Shown in pieces: positions 35,488 through 43,990 of a stretch of DNA of 64,000 bases; position 1 is the stretch's first letter, and each line of letters begins with the position of its first letter. The notes under the pieces were generated by a model. The model saw only the letters and a program-made list of their open reading frames with translations, did no database searches and had not been told where the DNA came from. The DNA comes from Mesorhizobium hawassense (GTDB lineage Bacteria; Pseudomonadota; Alphaproteobacteria; Rhizobiales; Rhizobiaceae), in NCBI RefSeq assembly GCF_003289945.1, contig NZ_QMBP01000003.1:124001-188000 (forward strand), given 5' to 3'. The position numbers and the translations under genes are program-made.

Positions 35488-35787
35488 ATGCACTGGAACC
35501 CTTCGGACCATGACCGCGTGGTCGCGACCAGCGAGGCGGTGGCTTGCGAATTCGGCGCCGGACTGGCGCTGCTCCATCTCAAATCCAACGTCTATTACAG
35601 CCTGAACAGCGTCGGCGCCTTCATCTGGGAGCAGATCCAGGAGCCGCGATCGGTGCTCGATGTCCGCAGCGCCGTGCTTGCGCGCTACAATGTCGATGAG
35701 GAGCGCTGCAAGGCCGATGTCGAGGGATTGCTGATGGGGCTGACCGAAGCAGGGCTTGCGAGGCTCCACAGTGAGGAACTGGTCTAG
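35488..35787 (+). CDS. Lasso B1 protein: PqqD-like RiPP recognition element
   Basis: A 99-residue PqqD-fold protein that binds the YxxP leader motif and delivers the precursor to the protease and cyclase. Seen are the N-terminal beta strands (LALLHLKSNVYYSLNSVG), the conserved FIWEQIQEPRSVLDV segment and three helices ending GLTEAGLARL. ATG 35488 has GAGG 7 bp upstream. The 3' end overlaps the B2 gene by 17 bp. Confidence 0.9.
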   Translation: MHWNPSDHDRVVATSEAVACEFGAGLALLHLKSNVYYSLNSVGAFIWEQIQEPRSVLDVRSAVLARYNVDEERCKADVEGLLMGLTEAGLARLHSEELV

Positions 35788-36187
35788 GCTCCGCTCGCTG
35801 AGCGGCCGGGAGATGCTGTTTCTAGCGCGCTGCCTGACGGTGGTGGGCGTCGTGCGGCTCGCGCTGACGCTTTCCTCCTATAACCGTGTCCGCAGACTGG
35901 TCACAAGGCTGGACGCCAGACGCGACGCCAGCATTGCCGATCTGCGGCGGGTCGCCTGGGGCGTTGCCGCCGCCGCGCGCCTCGTGCCGGGCGCCACCTG
36001 CCTCACCCAGGCGCTTGCCGGGCAATATCTGCTCGCGCGCCAGGGCAGCGCCTCAAAGATCAGCATCGGTATCGAAAAGGGAACTGGCAGCGAGCTCAGG
36101 GCACATGCCTGGCTGATGAGCGGCAATCACATCGTGCTGGGCGGCTCGATCAACGGATTTGCCCATCTGGTCGACCATGGGTCGTGA
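35771..36187 (+). CDS. Lasso B2 leader peptidase (transglutaminase-like cysteine protease)
   Basis: Cleaves the leader after Gln26 to free the core N-terminus. The 138-residue protein has an N-terminal helical pair (MLFLARCLTVVGVVRLALTL), then the catalytic Cys77 in GATCLTQALAGQYLL and His112 in RAHAWLM. The usual Asp about six residues after the His is not evident (position 118-119 is Gly-Asn), and Asp135 near the C-terminus might substitute. GTG 35771 is preferred over TTG 35756 because GAGG precedes it and it gives the normal N-terminus for B2 proteins. Confidence 0.87.
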   Translation: MRNWSRLRSLSGREMLFLARCLTVVGVVRLALTLSSYNRVRRLVTRLDARRDASIADLRRVAWGVAAAARLVPGATCLTQALAGQYLLARQGSASKISIGIEKGTGSELRAHAWLMSGNHIVLGGSINGFAHLVDHGS

Positions 36188-36190
36188 GCG

Positions 36191-38104
36191 ATGAGTGGCG
36201 TCGCTGGAGTTGTGCTTAGCGACAACGGCCGGCCGGCCGCGGCCAGCGATATCCAAGAGATGCTGTCGCGCATGCGCCACCGCGCTCGCGATGGTAGCTC
36301 ATGGTGGGTTGACGGCAGCGTGGCGCTTGGCCACGCCTGGCTCGACACGACCGGCGAGGACGGTCCCGGTCCGCTGACGATGGCCGGCGGCAGGCTCGCC
36401 ATCACCGCCGACTGCCGGCTGGACAACCGCGACGAGCTTCTGGCGCGGCTCGGGCTGCGCGACCGGTCGATCGCCGACGCGGTTCTCATCATGCGCGCCT
36501 ACCTCAAATGGGGCGAGGCCTGCCCGACCTATCTGCAGGGAGATTTCGCTTTCGCGATATGGGACGGTGAGCAGCAGGCGCTGTTTTGCGCGCGCGACCA
36601 TTTCGGCGTCAAACCCTTCTACTACCATTCGACCGGCAGGCGCTTCGCGTTCGCCTCGGAAATCGGACCGATCCTGTCGCTGGACGGTGTCGGCAGGCGC
36701 CTCAGCGAGCACCAGATCTCCGGATTCCTCGCCGGCTTGCCGGATGATCCGCAGGCCACGCCCTACGCCGAAATTTTCCGCCTGCCGGCGCGGCACGGCA
36801 TGATGGTGGCGGACCGCAAGGTTACGCTGCGGCGCTACTGGCAGATCGAGCCGTCGCAACGGCCGTTGCGACGCGACGCGGCCGAAGAATTCAGGCACCT
36901 TTTCGCGCAATCGGTGGAGAACCGGATGCGTGGAACGTCGGCGGTTGGCGCCATGCTGAGCGGCGGGCTCGATTCATCCTCGATCGCCTGCCTCGCGGGC
37001 TTGCGGGCGGCCGCCAAGCGCAACCCGAAGCTCAAGACCTTTTCGCTGGTCTTCGACAAGGGTTCGTCGATGGACGAGAAGCCGTTCATCGACGCGGTGC
37101 TCGACGACAATCCGCTCGCCGCAACGCTGATCGCCGTCGGCAATTACGCGCCCTTCGCCGAATTCGAACGAATCCTGGAAGAGCAGGAAGGCACGTTCTT
37201 GGCGCCCGGCCTGTCCTTGACCCGCGATCTTTACCGGACGGCGGGCGCCAAGGGCGTCAAGGTGCTTCTCGACGGGCATGGCGGCGACGAAGTCGTCTCG
37301 CAAGGCCATGGGCACCTGCACGAGCTGGCCAATGCCGGCCGGTGGCTCGAGTTGTGGCGCGAGTTGCACAGCGCCGCCAACACCTATGGCGAAGGCATGC
37401 TCTCCCTTTATTTCAAGTTCCTGACCATCTATGGACCGGCCTGGCGGATCGCCAGGATGAGGGCCATGGCGAGAGGCCTTGTCGGAAGAATGCGGCGCGG
37501 GCCGGCGCCGGTGCGGCGGGCCGCCTGGGCGGCCCTCGTCAATCCGGATCTCGCCAGGCGCACCGATCTTGCAGAGCGCTTTCATCGCAGCGGCTCCATG
37601 CCGACCGCCGTCAGCGCGAGCGAAGCGCTGACGCACCGCTGGCTTCTGTCCACCGGGCTGGTGCCGCACGCCTTCGAAGTGCTCGACAAGGCCGCCGCCA
37701 ATTTCGGCGTCGAGCCCCGCTATCCGTTCTGGGACAAGCCGCTCGTCGAATTCTGCCTGTCGCTGCCGGGCGAGGAAAAGCTCAAGGACGGCTTCGGCCG
37801 CCATGTGCTGCGCCGCGCCATGCAGGGCGTTCTGCCGCCGGCGGTGCAATGGCGGCGCGACAAGATCGATTTCACGCCCAACCTGATCAAGGGCATGCTC
37901 GGTAACCACCGCGAGCTTCTGGACCGGCTGCTGATATCGGAAAGCGCGCGGATCGCCCCTTATGTCAACCTGCCCGAGGTGAACGCGGTCTATGACCGCA
38001 TTCTGCGCCAGCCCGAGCAGGCAACGCTGCCGGATGTCCAGCATGTCTGGCGCTCGGTGTCGCTGTCGCTATGGCTGCGGCAAGTTCAAGGAAGCCCGGC
38101 ATGA
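36191..38104 (+). CDS. Lasso cyclase (asparagine-synthetase-like, C protein)
   Basis: Uses ATP to adenylate the Asp9 side chain of the core and closes the macrolactam with Gly1. The 637 residues comprise an N-terminal glutaminase-like domain (about 1-215, with LQGDFAFAIWDG and CARDHFGVKPFYY) and a synthetase domain with the PPi loop SGGLDSSS (257-264). The sequence starts MSGVAGVV, so the catalytic Cys2 of true glutamine-dependent asparagine synthetases is Ser: no ammonia-releasing activity is expected, as fits a lasso cyclase. It starts 3 bp after B2 and ends in an ATGA overlap with the kinase gene. Confidence 0.92.
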   Translation: MSGVAGVVLSDNGRPAAASDIQEMLSRMRHRARDGSSWWVDGSVALGHAWLDTTGEDGPGPLTMAGGRLAITADCRLDNRDELLARLGLRDRSIADAVLIMRAYLKWGEACPTYLQGDFAFAIWDGEQQALFCARDHFGVKPFYYHSTGRRFAFASEIGPILSLDGVGRRLSEHQISGFLAGLPDDPQATPYAEIFRLPARHGMMVADRKVTLRRYWQIEPSQRPLRRDAAEEFRHLFAQSVENRMRGTSAVGAMLSGGLDSSSIACLAGLRAAAKRNPKLKTFSLVFDKGSSMDEKPFIDAVLDDNPLAATLIAVGNYAPFAEFERILEEQEGTFLAPGLSLTRDLYRTAGAKGVKVLLDGHGGDEVVSQGHGHLHELANAGRWLELWRELHSAANTYGEGMLSLYFKFLTIYGPAWRIARMRAMARGLVGRMRRGPAPVRRAAWAALVNPDLARRTDLAERFHRSGSMPTAVSASEALTHRWLLSTGLVPHAFEVLDKAAANFGVEPRYPFWDKPLVEFCLSLPGEEKLKDGFGRHVLRRAMQGVLPPAVQWRRDKIDFTPNLIKGMLGNHRELLDRLLISESARIAPYVNLPEVNAVYDRILRQPEQATLPDVQHVWRSVSLSLWLRQVQGSPA

Positions 38105-39075
38105 CTCTTTCGACCGCTTCCCTTGCGCGCCCCGAGCCGACAACCGAAACGCCAAGCGGACGCCACCGCCATTTCTATAAGGCCTACGGGCTGACCGTCA
38201 GCTCGGAGGTGGCCTTGCCGGAGCTGGAATCAACTGCGCCGGCGGCGCCGGACCTCGAGATCGTGGTCGGGCCGATCGACTTTCCAGACGCCCCGTCGCA
38301 GGGCGCCACGGCTTTTCGTTTCGTGCCGAGGCGCCAGTATCTTTCGTGGCAGGCTGTCGGCAGCTTCATGATCAGCGGCGCCAGGCGGATCGATGTCGAT
38401 CCGGCGCCGGGTGTCGACGATCCGCTGCTCGCCTTCCCGCTGCTCGGACCGGTGATGGCGCTTGCCTTGCATCAGCGCGGGCTGCTCGTGCTGCATGCCA
38501 GCGCCGTTGCCGTCGATGGCAAGAGCGTGGTCTTCATGGGCGACAAGGGCGCCGGCAAGTCGACGACGGCGGGCGCGATGATCCGCGCCGGCCATCGGCT
38601 CCTGACCGACGATGTCGTGGCAATGGATTTGTCCGACCCGGACCGGCCGGTGATCCTGCCCGGGTTTCCGCAGCTCAAGCTCGCCGCCGATGCGGCAGAC
38701 GTCATCCGTCTCGAGCAGGCGGACGTGCGGCCGCAGGTGCATCCGCAAATCGACAAGGCGCAGCATCGCCTGCGCGACGGCTTTGCCGCCGAGGCGGTGC
38801 CGGTTTCTCGCCTCTATGTGCTGGAGCGCGGCGAGCGGATGGCGATTTCGCCGTTGACCGGCACCGCGGCGCTGCCGGCGATCCTCAAATTCTCCTATGT
38901 CACGCGGTTCGGCCGGGAGGCGCTTCCCAGCGACTTTGCCGCCGCGCATCTGCGCCAATGCGCGCGGATCGCTGGGCGGATCGGCGTCGGTCGCCTCGAG
39001 GTGCCGGCCGGGCTCGACCGGATCGACGAAGCGGTCGCCGCGATCGAAACCGATCTGGCATCCGGGGCAAGGTGA
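38101..39075 (+). CDS. HPr-kinase-like lasso tailoring kinase
   Basis: A 324-residue HprK-type protein with P-loop GDKGAGKST (147-155) and LTDDVVAMDL (the Asp pair), preceded by LHASAVAVDG, as in other members. In the paeninodin family the homologue phosphorylates the side chain of the C-terminal serine of the precursor; the precursor here also ends in Ser, so the same reaction is predicted. ATG 38101 overlaps the cyclase stop (ATGA); an upstream ATG at 38071 is less likely. A related protein is encoded at 9509. Confidence 0.87.
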   Translation: MTLSTASLARPEPTTETPSGRHRHFYKAYGLTVSSEVALPELESTAPAAPDLEIVVGPIDFPDAPSQGATAFRFVPRRQYLSWQAVGSFMISGARRIDVDPAPGVDDPLLAFPLLGPVMALALHQRGLLVLHASAVAVDGKSVVFMGDKGAGKSTTAGAMIRAGHRLLTDDVVAMDLSDPDRPVILPGFPQLKLAADAADVIRLEQADVRPQVHPQIDKAQHRLRDGFAAEAVPVSRLYVLERGERMAISPLTGTAALPAILKFSYVTRFGREALPSDFAAAHLRQCARIAGRIGVGRLEVPAGLDRIDEAVAAIETDLASGAR

Positions 39076-40979
39076 GCCGGGACATGGGCTGGTCATCCAA
39101 GCTTCGCCTGTCGCTGTTTCGGGACGTCGCCGGCTTCGGCGCCATGGTGGCGCATGTCGGCGGGCGGCGCACGGCGACGGCGCTGACCTTCCTGATCCTG
39201 GGCAGTCTCACAGAGGGCATGTCGATCCTGCTGCTCGTTCCGCTGCTGCGCCTGATCGGCAAGCCCGATCAGGATTACGCGGTGCGGATGCCGGAGGCCC
39301 TGCATTGGCTGGCGCCCGGCGGAACGCTGTCGCTGGCGACCGTGCTCTCACTGCTCGTCGCGCTGGTGGCAATGCAAGCGATGTTCAACCGCTTCAAGTC
39401 GATCTACATGGCGCGGCTGCTCTACGACTTCGTCAACCGCGTGCGCATGAACCTGTTCGAGAGCGTCGGCAAGGCACGCTGGGGTGTTTTTACCCGCATC
39501 CGCAGCTCCGATCTCGACCATGCGCTGAACGGCGACGTCGATCGCGTGCAGGTGGCCGCCTTCTCGCTGCTGATGCTGACCCAGGCGACGCTGCTTCTGA
39601 CCGGCTATCTCGTGGTGTCGCTGTTCATCTCGCCGGTGATGACGTCCTTCGCCATTCTCGCAGGCCTGGTGCTGCTGGTCGCGCTGCAACCGTTCCGGGC
39701 CCGCGCCAGCGCCTATGGCCGCACGCTGACCGGCAACCGCCAGGACCAGTATCGCACGGTCTCCGAGTTCCTCGGCGGCATCAAGGTCGCCAAGAGCCTG
39801 AACGTCGAGGCAAGCTATTTTGCCGAGCTCGGCGCGACGCTGGACAGGATGAAGGCCGACAACATCGCCTTTGTCCGCAACTCCTCGCTCGGCACCGCCC
39901 TGTTCCAGGTGGCGAGCGTGATCGGGCTCAGCCTGTTCATCTACATCGCGCTGGTCCGCTTCCACCTGTCTCTGGCCGAAATCGTCGTGCTGCTCCTGGT
40001 GTTCATGCGGGTCGCGCCGCGCTTCATGGACATGCAGCTTCAGACCCAGCAGGTGCTGATCAACCTGCCGGCCTACGCTTCGATGCAAAGCCTCCAGGCC
40101 CGCTTCGACGCCGAGCGCGAGCCGGAGCAGAACATGGCCGAGCAAGTCGCAGAACTGGCGCTCGATACCGGCCTCGACATCCGCGATGTGTCTTTCGCTT
40201 ATGGCGAGGGCGACGGAAAACCGGTGGTCAGCGACATCACCTTCGGTCTGCCGGCCGGCAAGGTGACGGCGCTGATCGGCCCTTCCGGTTCCGGCAAGAG
40301 CACGATCGCCGACATGCTGCTCGGCCTGCTCGAGCCGACCAGTGGCCGGATCCTGGCAGACGGCGTGGAGATCACCGCACAGAATCGAAGGGCCTGGCGC
40401 GATCAGGTCGCCTATGTGCCGCAAGATGTGTTCCTGCTGCACGACACCATCGCCGCCAATCTGCGCCTTGCCGCGCCCGGGGCCAGCGACGATGCGCTGT
40501 GGACGGCGCTGCGCAACGCGCATGCGACCGATTTCGTCGAGCGGCTGGCACTACGGCTCGATACGGTGGTGGGCGACCGCGGCGTGCGGCTTTCCGGCGG
40601 TGAGCGGCAGCGCATCGCCTTGGCGCGGGCGCTGCTGCGCAAGCCGTCGCTGCTTATCCTCGACGAGGCGACGAGCGCGCTCGACTGGCAGAACCAGTCG
40701 CTGATCGCCCAATCGATCGAGGCGCTGCGCGGCCAGATGACGATTTTGACCATCGCCCACCGGCCATCGATGATCGCCTTTGCCGACTGGGTCGTGGCCA
40801 TCGAGAACGGACGCATCGTCGAGGTCGGGCAATATCGGCGGCTGAAAGCAAAGGCCGGCAGCCGCCTTGCCAGGATGCTGTCCGGCGAGCAGGCCGAGCG
40901 CGAAGCGGCGCCGTCGGCAGACACGGAACTGGTTCTGGCGCCGGTCGAGCGATCAGTGGAGGCTGCGTCTGGCGCCTAG
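39072..40979 (+). CDS. Lasso peptide ABC exporter (fused membrane and ATPase domains, D protein)
   Basis: Half-transporter of about 635 residues working as a homodimer to export the mature peptide and give self-immunity. The N-terminal part has six membrane segments (from LTFLILGSLTEGMSILLLVP to LFIYIALVRFHLSLAEIVVLL). The ATPase domain follows from about residue 360: Walker A GPSGSGKST, signature LSGGERQR, Walker B LLILDEATSALD and H-loop AHRPS. GTG 39072 overlaps the kinase stop (GTGA); ATG 39084 is an alternative. Longer frames upstream run antiframe through the kinase gene. No McbD/MccJ-type leader protease domain is present. Confidence 0.9.
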   Translation: MSRDMGWSSKLRLSLFRDVAGFGAMVAHVGGRRTATALTFLILGSLTEGMSILLLVPLLRLIGKPDQDYAVRMPEALHWLAPGGTLSLATVLSLLVALVAMQAMFNRFKSIYMARLLYDFVNRVRMNLFESVGKARWGVFTRIRSSDLDHALNGDVDRVQVAAFSLLMLTQATLLLTGYLVVSLFISPVMTSFAILAGLVLLVALQPFRARASAYGRTLTGNRQDQYRTVSEFLGGIKVAKSLNVEASYFAELGATLDRMKADNIAFVRNSSLGTALFQVASVIGLSLFIYIALVRFHLSLAEIVVLLLVFMRVAPRFMDMQLQTQQVLINLPAYASMQSLQARFDAEREPEQNMAEQVAELALDTGLDIRDVSFAYGEGDGKPVVSDITFGLPAGKVTALIGPSGSGKSTIADMLLGLLEPTSGRILADGVEITAQNRRAWRDQVAYVPQDVFLLHDTIAANLRLAAPGASDDALWTALRNAHATDFVERLALRLDTVVGDRGVRLSGGERQRIALARALLRKPSLLILDEATSALDWQNQSLIAQSIEALRGQMTILTIAHRPSMIAFADWVVAIENGRIVEVGQYRRLKAKAGSRLARMLSGEQAEREAAPSADTELVLAPVERSVEAASGA

Positions 40980-41225
40980 CTTTTCGCCGTCGGCGACCTT
41001 GTTCAGGATCGTGCCGCGGTCGGCTTCGCGGGCCTTGCCGGCTGATGTCGGCGAGGCCCGGCCAATCATGGCGAAGACCAGAAGGAAATAGCCGGCCTGG
41101 ATGATGACGGCGCAGATGATGGCGCGCAGCAGGATTGTGCCCGGCGATGCGCCGTCGAAATACGACCAGCCGATGACGATCGCGAGAGCGAACATCATCC
41201 CGACGATGAATTTTGGTAGAGACAT
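40953..41225 (-). CDS. exoX: Exopolysaccharide production repressor ExoX (small membrane protein)
   Basis: A 90-residue inner-membrane protein with two hydrophobic segments (PKFIVGMMFALAIVIGWSYF and ILLRAIICAVIIQAGYFLLV) and a polar tail. This matches the ExoX/PsiA-type repressors that lower EPS synthesis post-translationally by acting on the priming transferase ExoY. As in Sinorhizobium it lies upstream of and divergent from exoY. Its 3' end overlaps that of the lasso exporter by 27 bp. ATG 41225 has GAGGGG about 9 bp upstream. Confidence 0.82.
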   Translation of the reverse strand: MSLPKFIVGMMFALAIVIGWSYFDGASPGTILLRAIICAVIIQAGYFLLVFAMIGRASPTSAGKAREADRGTILNKVADGEKLGARRSLH

Positions 41226-41830
41226 GTTCGCTGGCCCCTCAACCGAGACGAGCATGCAGAAGCTGCGACTTACCCACCCGCGTAACTCCCCGTTGCGCCA
41301 AAGAACTTTCTGGCTGCCCAATCCGGCCGGTTGCTTCCGGCCTTCCTTACCCATGCAGACTATGACAGGAACAATTTGCGACTCTATTAAGGCGGGCGGT
41401 CCGGAGCAAGGCCCGACAGGTATGGTTTCCAACGTTTTTACGAGATCGACTCTGGCATGGTGCGCCGCACACTCCGACGCCGTCAGCTATTCAGCAAGGC
41501 GACTGCCGCTCCAGTAAAACCTACGACTTTGAATAGTATTTTACCTGAATAACTTACCAATGCGAGTGCTTCCAGCGGCATGCAACCGCGATTCTTCTGC
41601 AGCAAAGAATGCACTGTCCAAAAATGGCCCAAAAGGTAGACTACATTTTCGCGGTTTTCTCTCACCTTGTCATAAACGCGCCACAAAGGTGAAAATTTGG
41701 GCAAGGCAGGTTTAATATTTAGTCAATTCATGACGTGAACATTTCATCGAGATGGGAAATTGTGTGTTGCGCTGCAGCATTTTTTTGATATCTTGCCGTA
41801 AACCATCCGTTCAACGTATGGAGCTTCTGC
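41226..41830. other. 605-bp divergent control region between exoX and exoY
   Basis: No gene supported; a 73-residue frame on the minus strand (41483-41704) has neither a ribosome-binding site nor family resemblance. The segment 41520-41760 is clearly richer in A/T than its surroundings. It holds an EPS operator candidate at 41765-41779, 52 bp before the exoY start. The long leader to exoY fits a heavily regulated promoter, as known for exoY in rhizobia (targets of ChvI, MucR and others). Confidence 0.6.
41765..41779. promoter_or_regulatory. EPS operator candidate upstream of exoY
   Basis: TGTTGC-GCT-GCAGCA followed by a run of seven T, 52-66 bp upstream of the exoY start codon. Right half-site identical to those at the lasso precursor and in exoU. 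Confidence 0.65.
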
Positions 41831-42508
41831 ATGAGGGACGTCGCCAAGTCGGCTAATGCGGGTTTTGCGCAGGTCGGCGTTGATTTTCCACCCCCAATCG
41901 GCGGTCTGCTCAAACGCAGTTTCGATATCGTCGGTTCCGTGGCTGGGCTGGTTCTGCTCAGCCCGCTCTTCCTGATGGTCGCCCTGCTGGTCAAGCTTTC
42001 GGACAACGGTCCGATCTTCTATGGCCACAAGCGAATCGGCCGCGGCGGCAGGATTTTCTCCTGCCTCAAATTCCGCACCATGGTGACGGATGGCGAGCGC
42101 GTGCTCACTGCCTATCTGGCCGCCAATCCGGAAGCCAATGCCGAATGGATCGCGACGCGCAAGCTGAAGAACGACCCGCGCGTGACCCGCGTCGGCCAGG
42201 TGCTTCGCAAGCTCAGCCTCGACGAACTGCCGCAGATCCTCAACATCCTTCAGGGCGACATGAGCCTTGTCGGCCCGCGCCCGGTCGTGCGCGACGAGCT
42301 GGAGATCTATGGCAGCGCCGCGGTCTATTACCTGAAGTCGCGCCCCGGCCTCACCGGGCTGTGGCAGGTAAGCGGGCGCAACGACGTGTCTTACGACACG
42401 CGCGTCGCCTTCGACCGCCACTATGTCGAGAACTGGTCGATGTTCCAGGACATTCGCATCATCTTCAAGACCGTTCCTGCTGTGTGGATGTCGCGTGGCA
42501 GCTATTGA
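41831..42508 (+). CDS. exoY: Priming undecaprenyl-phosphate sugar-1-phosphate transferase ExoY
   Basis: Starts repeat-unit assembly by transferring sugar-1-phosphate (galactose in succinoglycan) to undecaprenyl phosphate. The 225 residues equal the usual ExoY length. One membrane segment ([20 protein letters not shown]) is followed by the bacterial-sugar-transferase core with [39 protein letters not shown] and [15 protein letters not shown]. Predicted target of ExoX inhibition. It is followed by exoF after 130 bp. Confidence 0.95.
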   Translation: MRDVAKSANAGFAQVGVDFPPPIGGLLKRSFDIVGSVAGLVLLSPLFLMVALLVKLSDNGPIFYGHKRIGRGGRIFSCLKFRTMVTDGERVLTAYLAANPEANAEWIATRKLKNDPRVTRVGQVLRKLSLDELPQILNILQGDMSLVGPRPVVRDELEIYGSAAVYYLKSRPGLTGLWQVSGRNDVSYDTRVAFDRHYVENWSMFQDIRIIFKTVPAVWMSRGSY

Positions 42509-42638
42509 CCGACGGACCTGCCCCTCGAACGCGGGGCGGACATCCGGCAGTGATCTCATCGGGCGGATGGGGCCAAAGCGGATCGGAAACGTTCATTTGA
42601 CAAAACACCTCTTCGGACTGCCTTTCGCCTGCAGTCTC

Positions 42639-43871
42639 ATGTCCAAAACCCCAGCCCGCTTCGCGGGCATCTTGCTTGCAGCGTCGCTGGCCATGCCGCA
42701 TTTGGCGGCCGCCGGCGATTACCAGCTTGGCCCGCAAGACAAGCTCAACATCCGCGTCGCCGAATGGCAGACGGTCGACGGCACGTTCCGCGACTGGTCG
42801 GCCATCAATGGCGAATATTCGGTCGGCCCGGGCGGGACGGTCTCGGTGCCGTTCGTCGGCAACCTACAGGCCGCAGGCAAAACGACGGCCGAGGTTGCTT
42901 CGGCGATCGGGCTCGCCCTGCAGCGTAAGCTGGCGCTACCAGACAAGCCGGAAGCCTCGGTGGAGATGGCGCAGTTCCGGCCGTTCTACATTTCAGGTGA
43001 AGTCCAGAATCCTGGTCAGTTTCCCTTCGTGCCCGACCTGACCGTTCTCAAGGCTGTCAGCATTGCCGGCGGCATCCGGCGCAATGCCGACTATGGTCCG
43101 CAGATCGAAAAGGATCTGATCACCGCCAAGGGCAGCTATGACATCTATGACGACCAGCGCTTGCGGCTGATGGTCAAGCGAGCTCGTATCGACGCCGACC
43201 TCGCCGGGAAAACGACTTTCGAGGTGCCTCAGGAAATCCAGGGCGATTCGAGATTGCCGACTATCGTCGCCGACGAAACGGCGATCCTGGTTTCCGACCA
43301 GAAGTCGCTGAAGCTGAAGCTCGATGCGCTCGACGATCTGAAGGGTGTTCTGCAGTCGGAAATCGAATCGCTGCAAAAGAAGATCGCCAATCAGCAGAAG
43401 CAGGTCGACCTGGCGGCGCAGCAGGCCAACAGCATCGGTCCGCTGGCGCAGAAAGGCCTGATTGCCAATGCGCGATTGCTTTCCTCGCAGCAGACGGTCA
43501 CCGACCTGCAGGGCAAGATCCTGGACTATGAGACGGCTATCCTCACCGCCAAGCAGTCGATCAGCAAGGCGGAGCAGGACGCCATCGATGCCCGCAACAC
43601 TTTGGGTTCGAGCCTCACCGCCGATCGGCAGCAAACGGAAGCGAACCTAAATGAGGCAGCCTTGAGGGTCGGCATGCAGAAGGGCTTGATCGCCCAGGCA
43701 TCGGACCCGGCAACGACTGCCGCCCTCACCGGCAGCCAGGAACCGCCCCTGCTCTATTCGCTGGTGCGGGTCGCCGACGGCAAGACGAGCGAGATCGAGG
43801 CCAAGGAAGATACGCCTGTGCTGCCGGGCGACGTGATCAAGGTGAAGCTGGCGCCGACGACCAGCCAGTAG
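42639..43871 (+). CDS. exoF: Exopolysaccharide export protein ExoF (outer-membrane/OMA type)
   Basis: Periplasmic/outer-membrane export component, 410 residues. A signal peptide (MSKTPARFAGILLAASLAMP ending HLAAAG) precedes a Poly_export domain (YQLGPQDKLNIRVAEWQ, YSVGPGGTVSVPFVGN) and an SLBB-like domain (FYISGEVQNPGQFPFV). A long coiled coil (about 220-330) is typical of ExoF-type proteins and absent from short Wza forms. ATG 42639 is chosen for the signal peptide; an upstream TTG at 42597 is possible. Confidence 0.9.
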   Translation: MSKTPARFAGILLAASLAMPHLAAAGDYQLGPQDKLNIRVAEWQTVDGTFRDWSAINGEYSVGPGGTVSVPFVGNLQAAGKTTAEVASAIGLALQRKLALPDKPEASVEMAQFRPFYISGEVQNPGQFPFVPDLTVLKAVSIAGGIRRNADYGPQIEKDLITAKGSYDIYDDQRLRLMVKRARIDADLAGKTTFEVPQEIQGDSRLPTIVADETAILVSDQKSLKLKLDALDDLKGVLQSEIESLQKKIANQQKQVDLAAQQANSIGPLAQKGLIANARLLSSQQTVTDLQGKILDYETAILTAKQSISKAEQDAIDARNTLGSSLTADRQQTEANLNEAALRVGMQKGLIAQASDPATTAALTGSQEPPLLYSLVRVADGKTSEIEAKEDTPVLPGDVIKVKLAPTTSQ

Positions 43872-43932
43872 CGTCGCCGGCAACGGCTTGCAAGCAACGA
43901 ACCAAGGAATGGAGGCGGGAGGGACAAGTCAG

Positions 43933-43960
43933 GCTCGTTCGCGTCACGACGCGAGCGGGC
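43933..43960 (+). terminator. Hairpin between exoF and exoZ, terminator- or attenuator-like
   Basis: A 12-bp stem (with some G-T pairs) around the loop CACG, core TCGCGT/ACGCGA, followed by GATCTGTTTTGG. The T-run is short, so full termination is doubtful; it may set the ratio of exoYF to exoZQ transcripts. Confidence 0.45.
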
Positions 43961-43990
43961 GATCTGTTTTGGACCGCTTGAAGGCATAAC

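Noticed and set aside
38346..39071. N-terminal extension of the ABC exporter through the kinase gene
   Set aside because: Arg/Ala-rich residues with no transporter homology; the GTG at 39072 overlapping the kinase stop explains the start.
41483..41704. A 73-residue frame on the minus strand in the exoX-exoY gap
   Set aside because: No ribosome-binding site, low-GC intergenic composition and no family resemblance.
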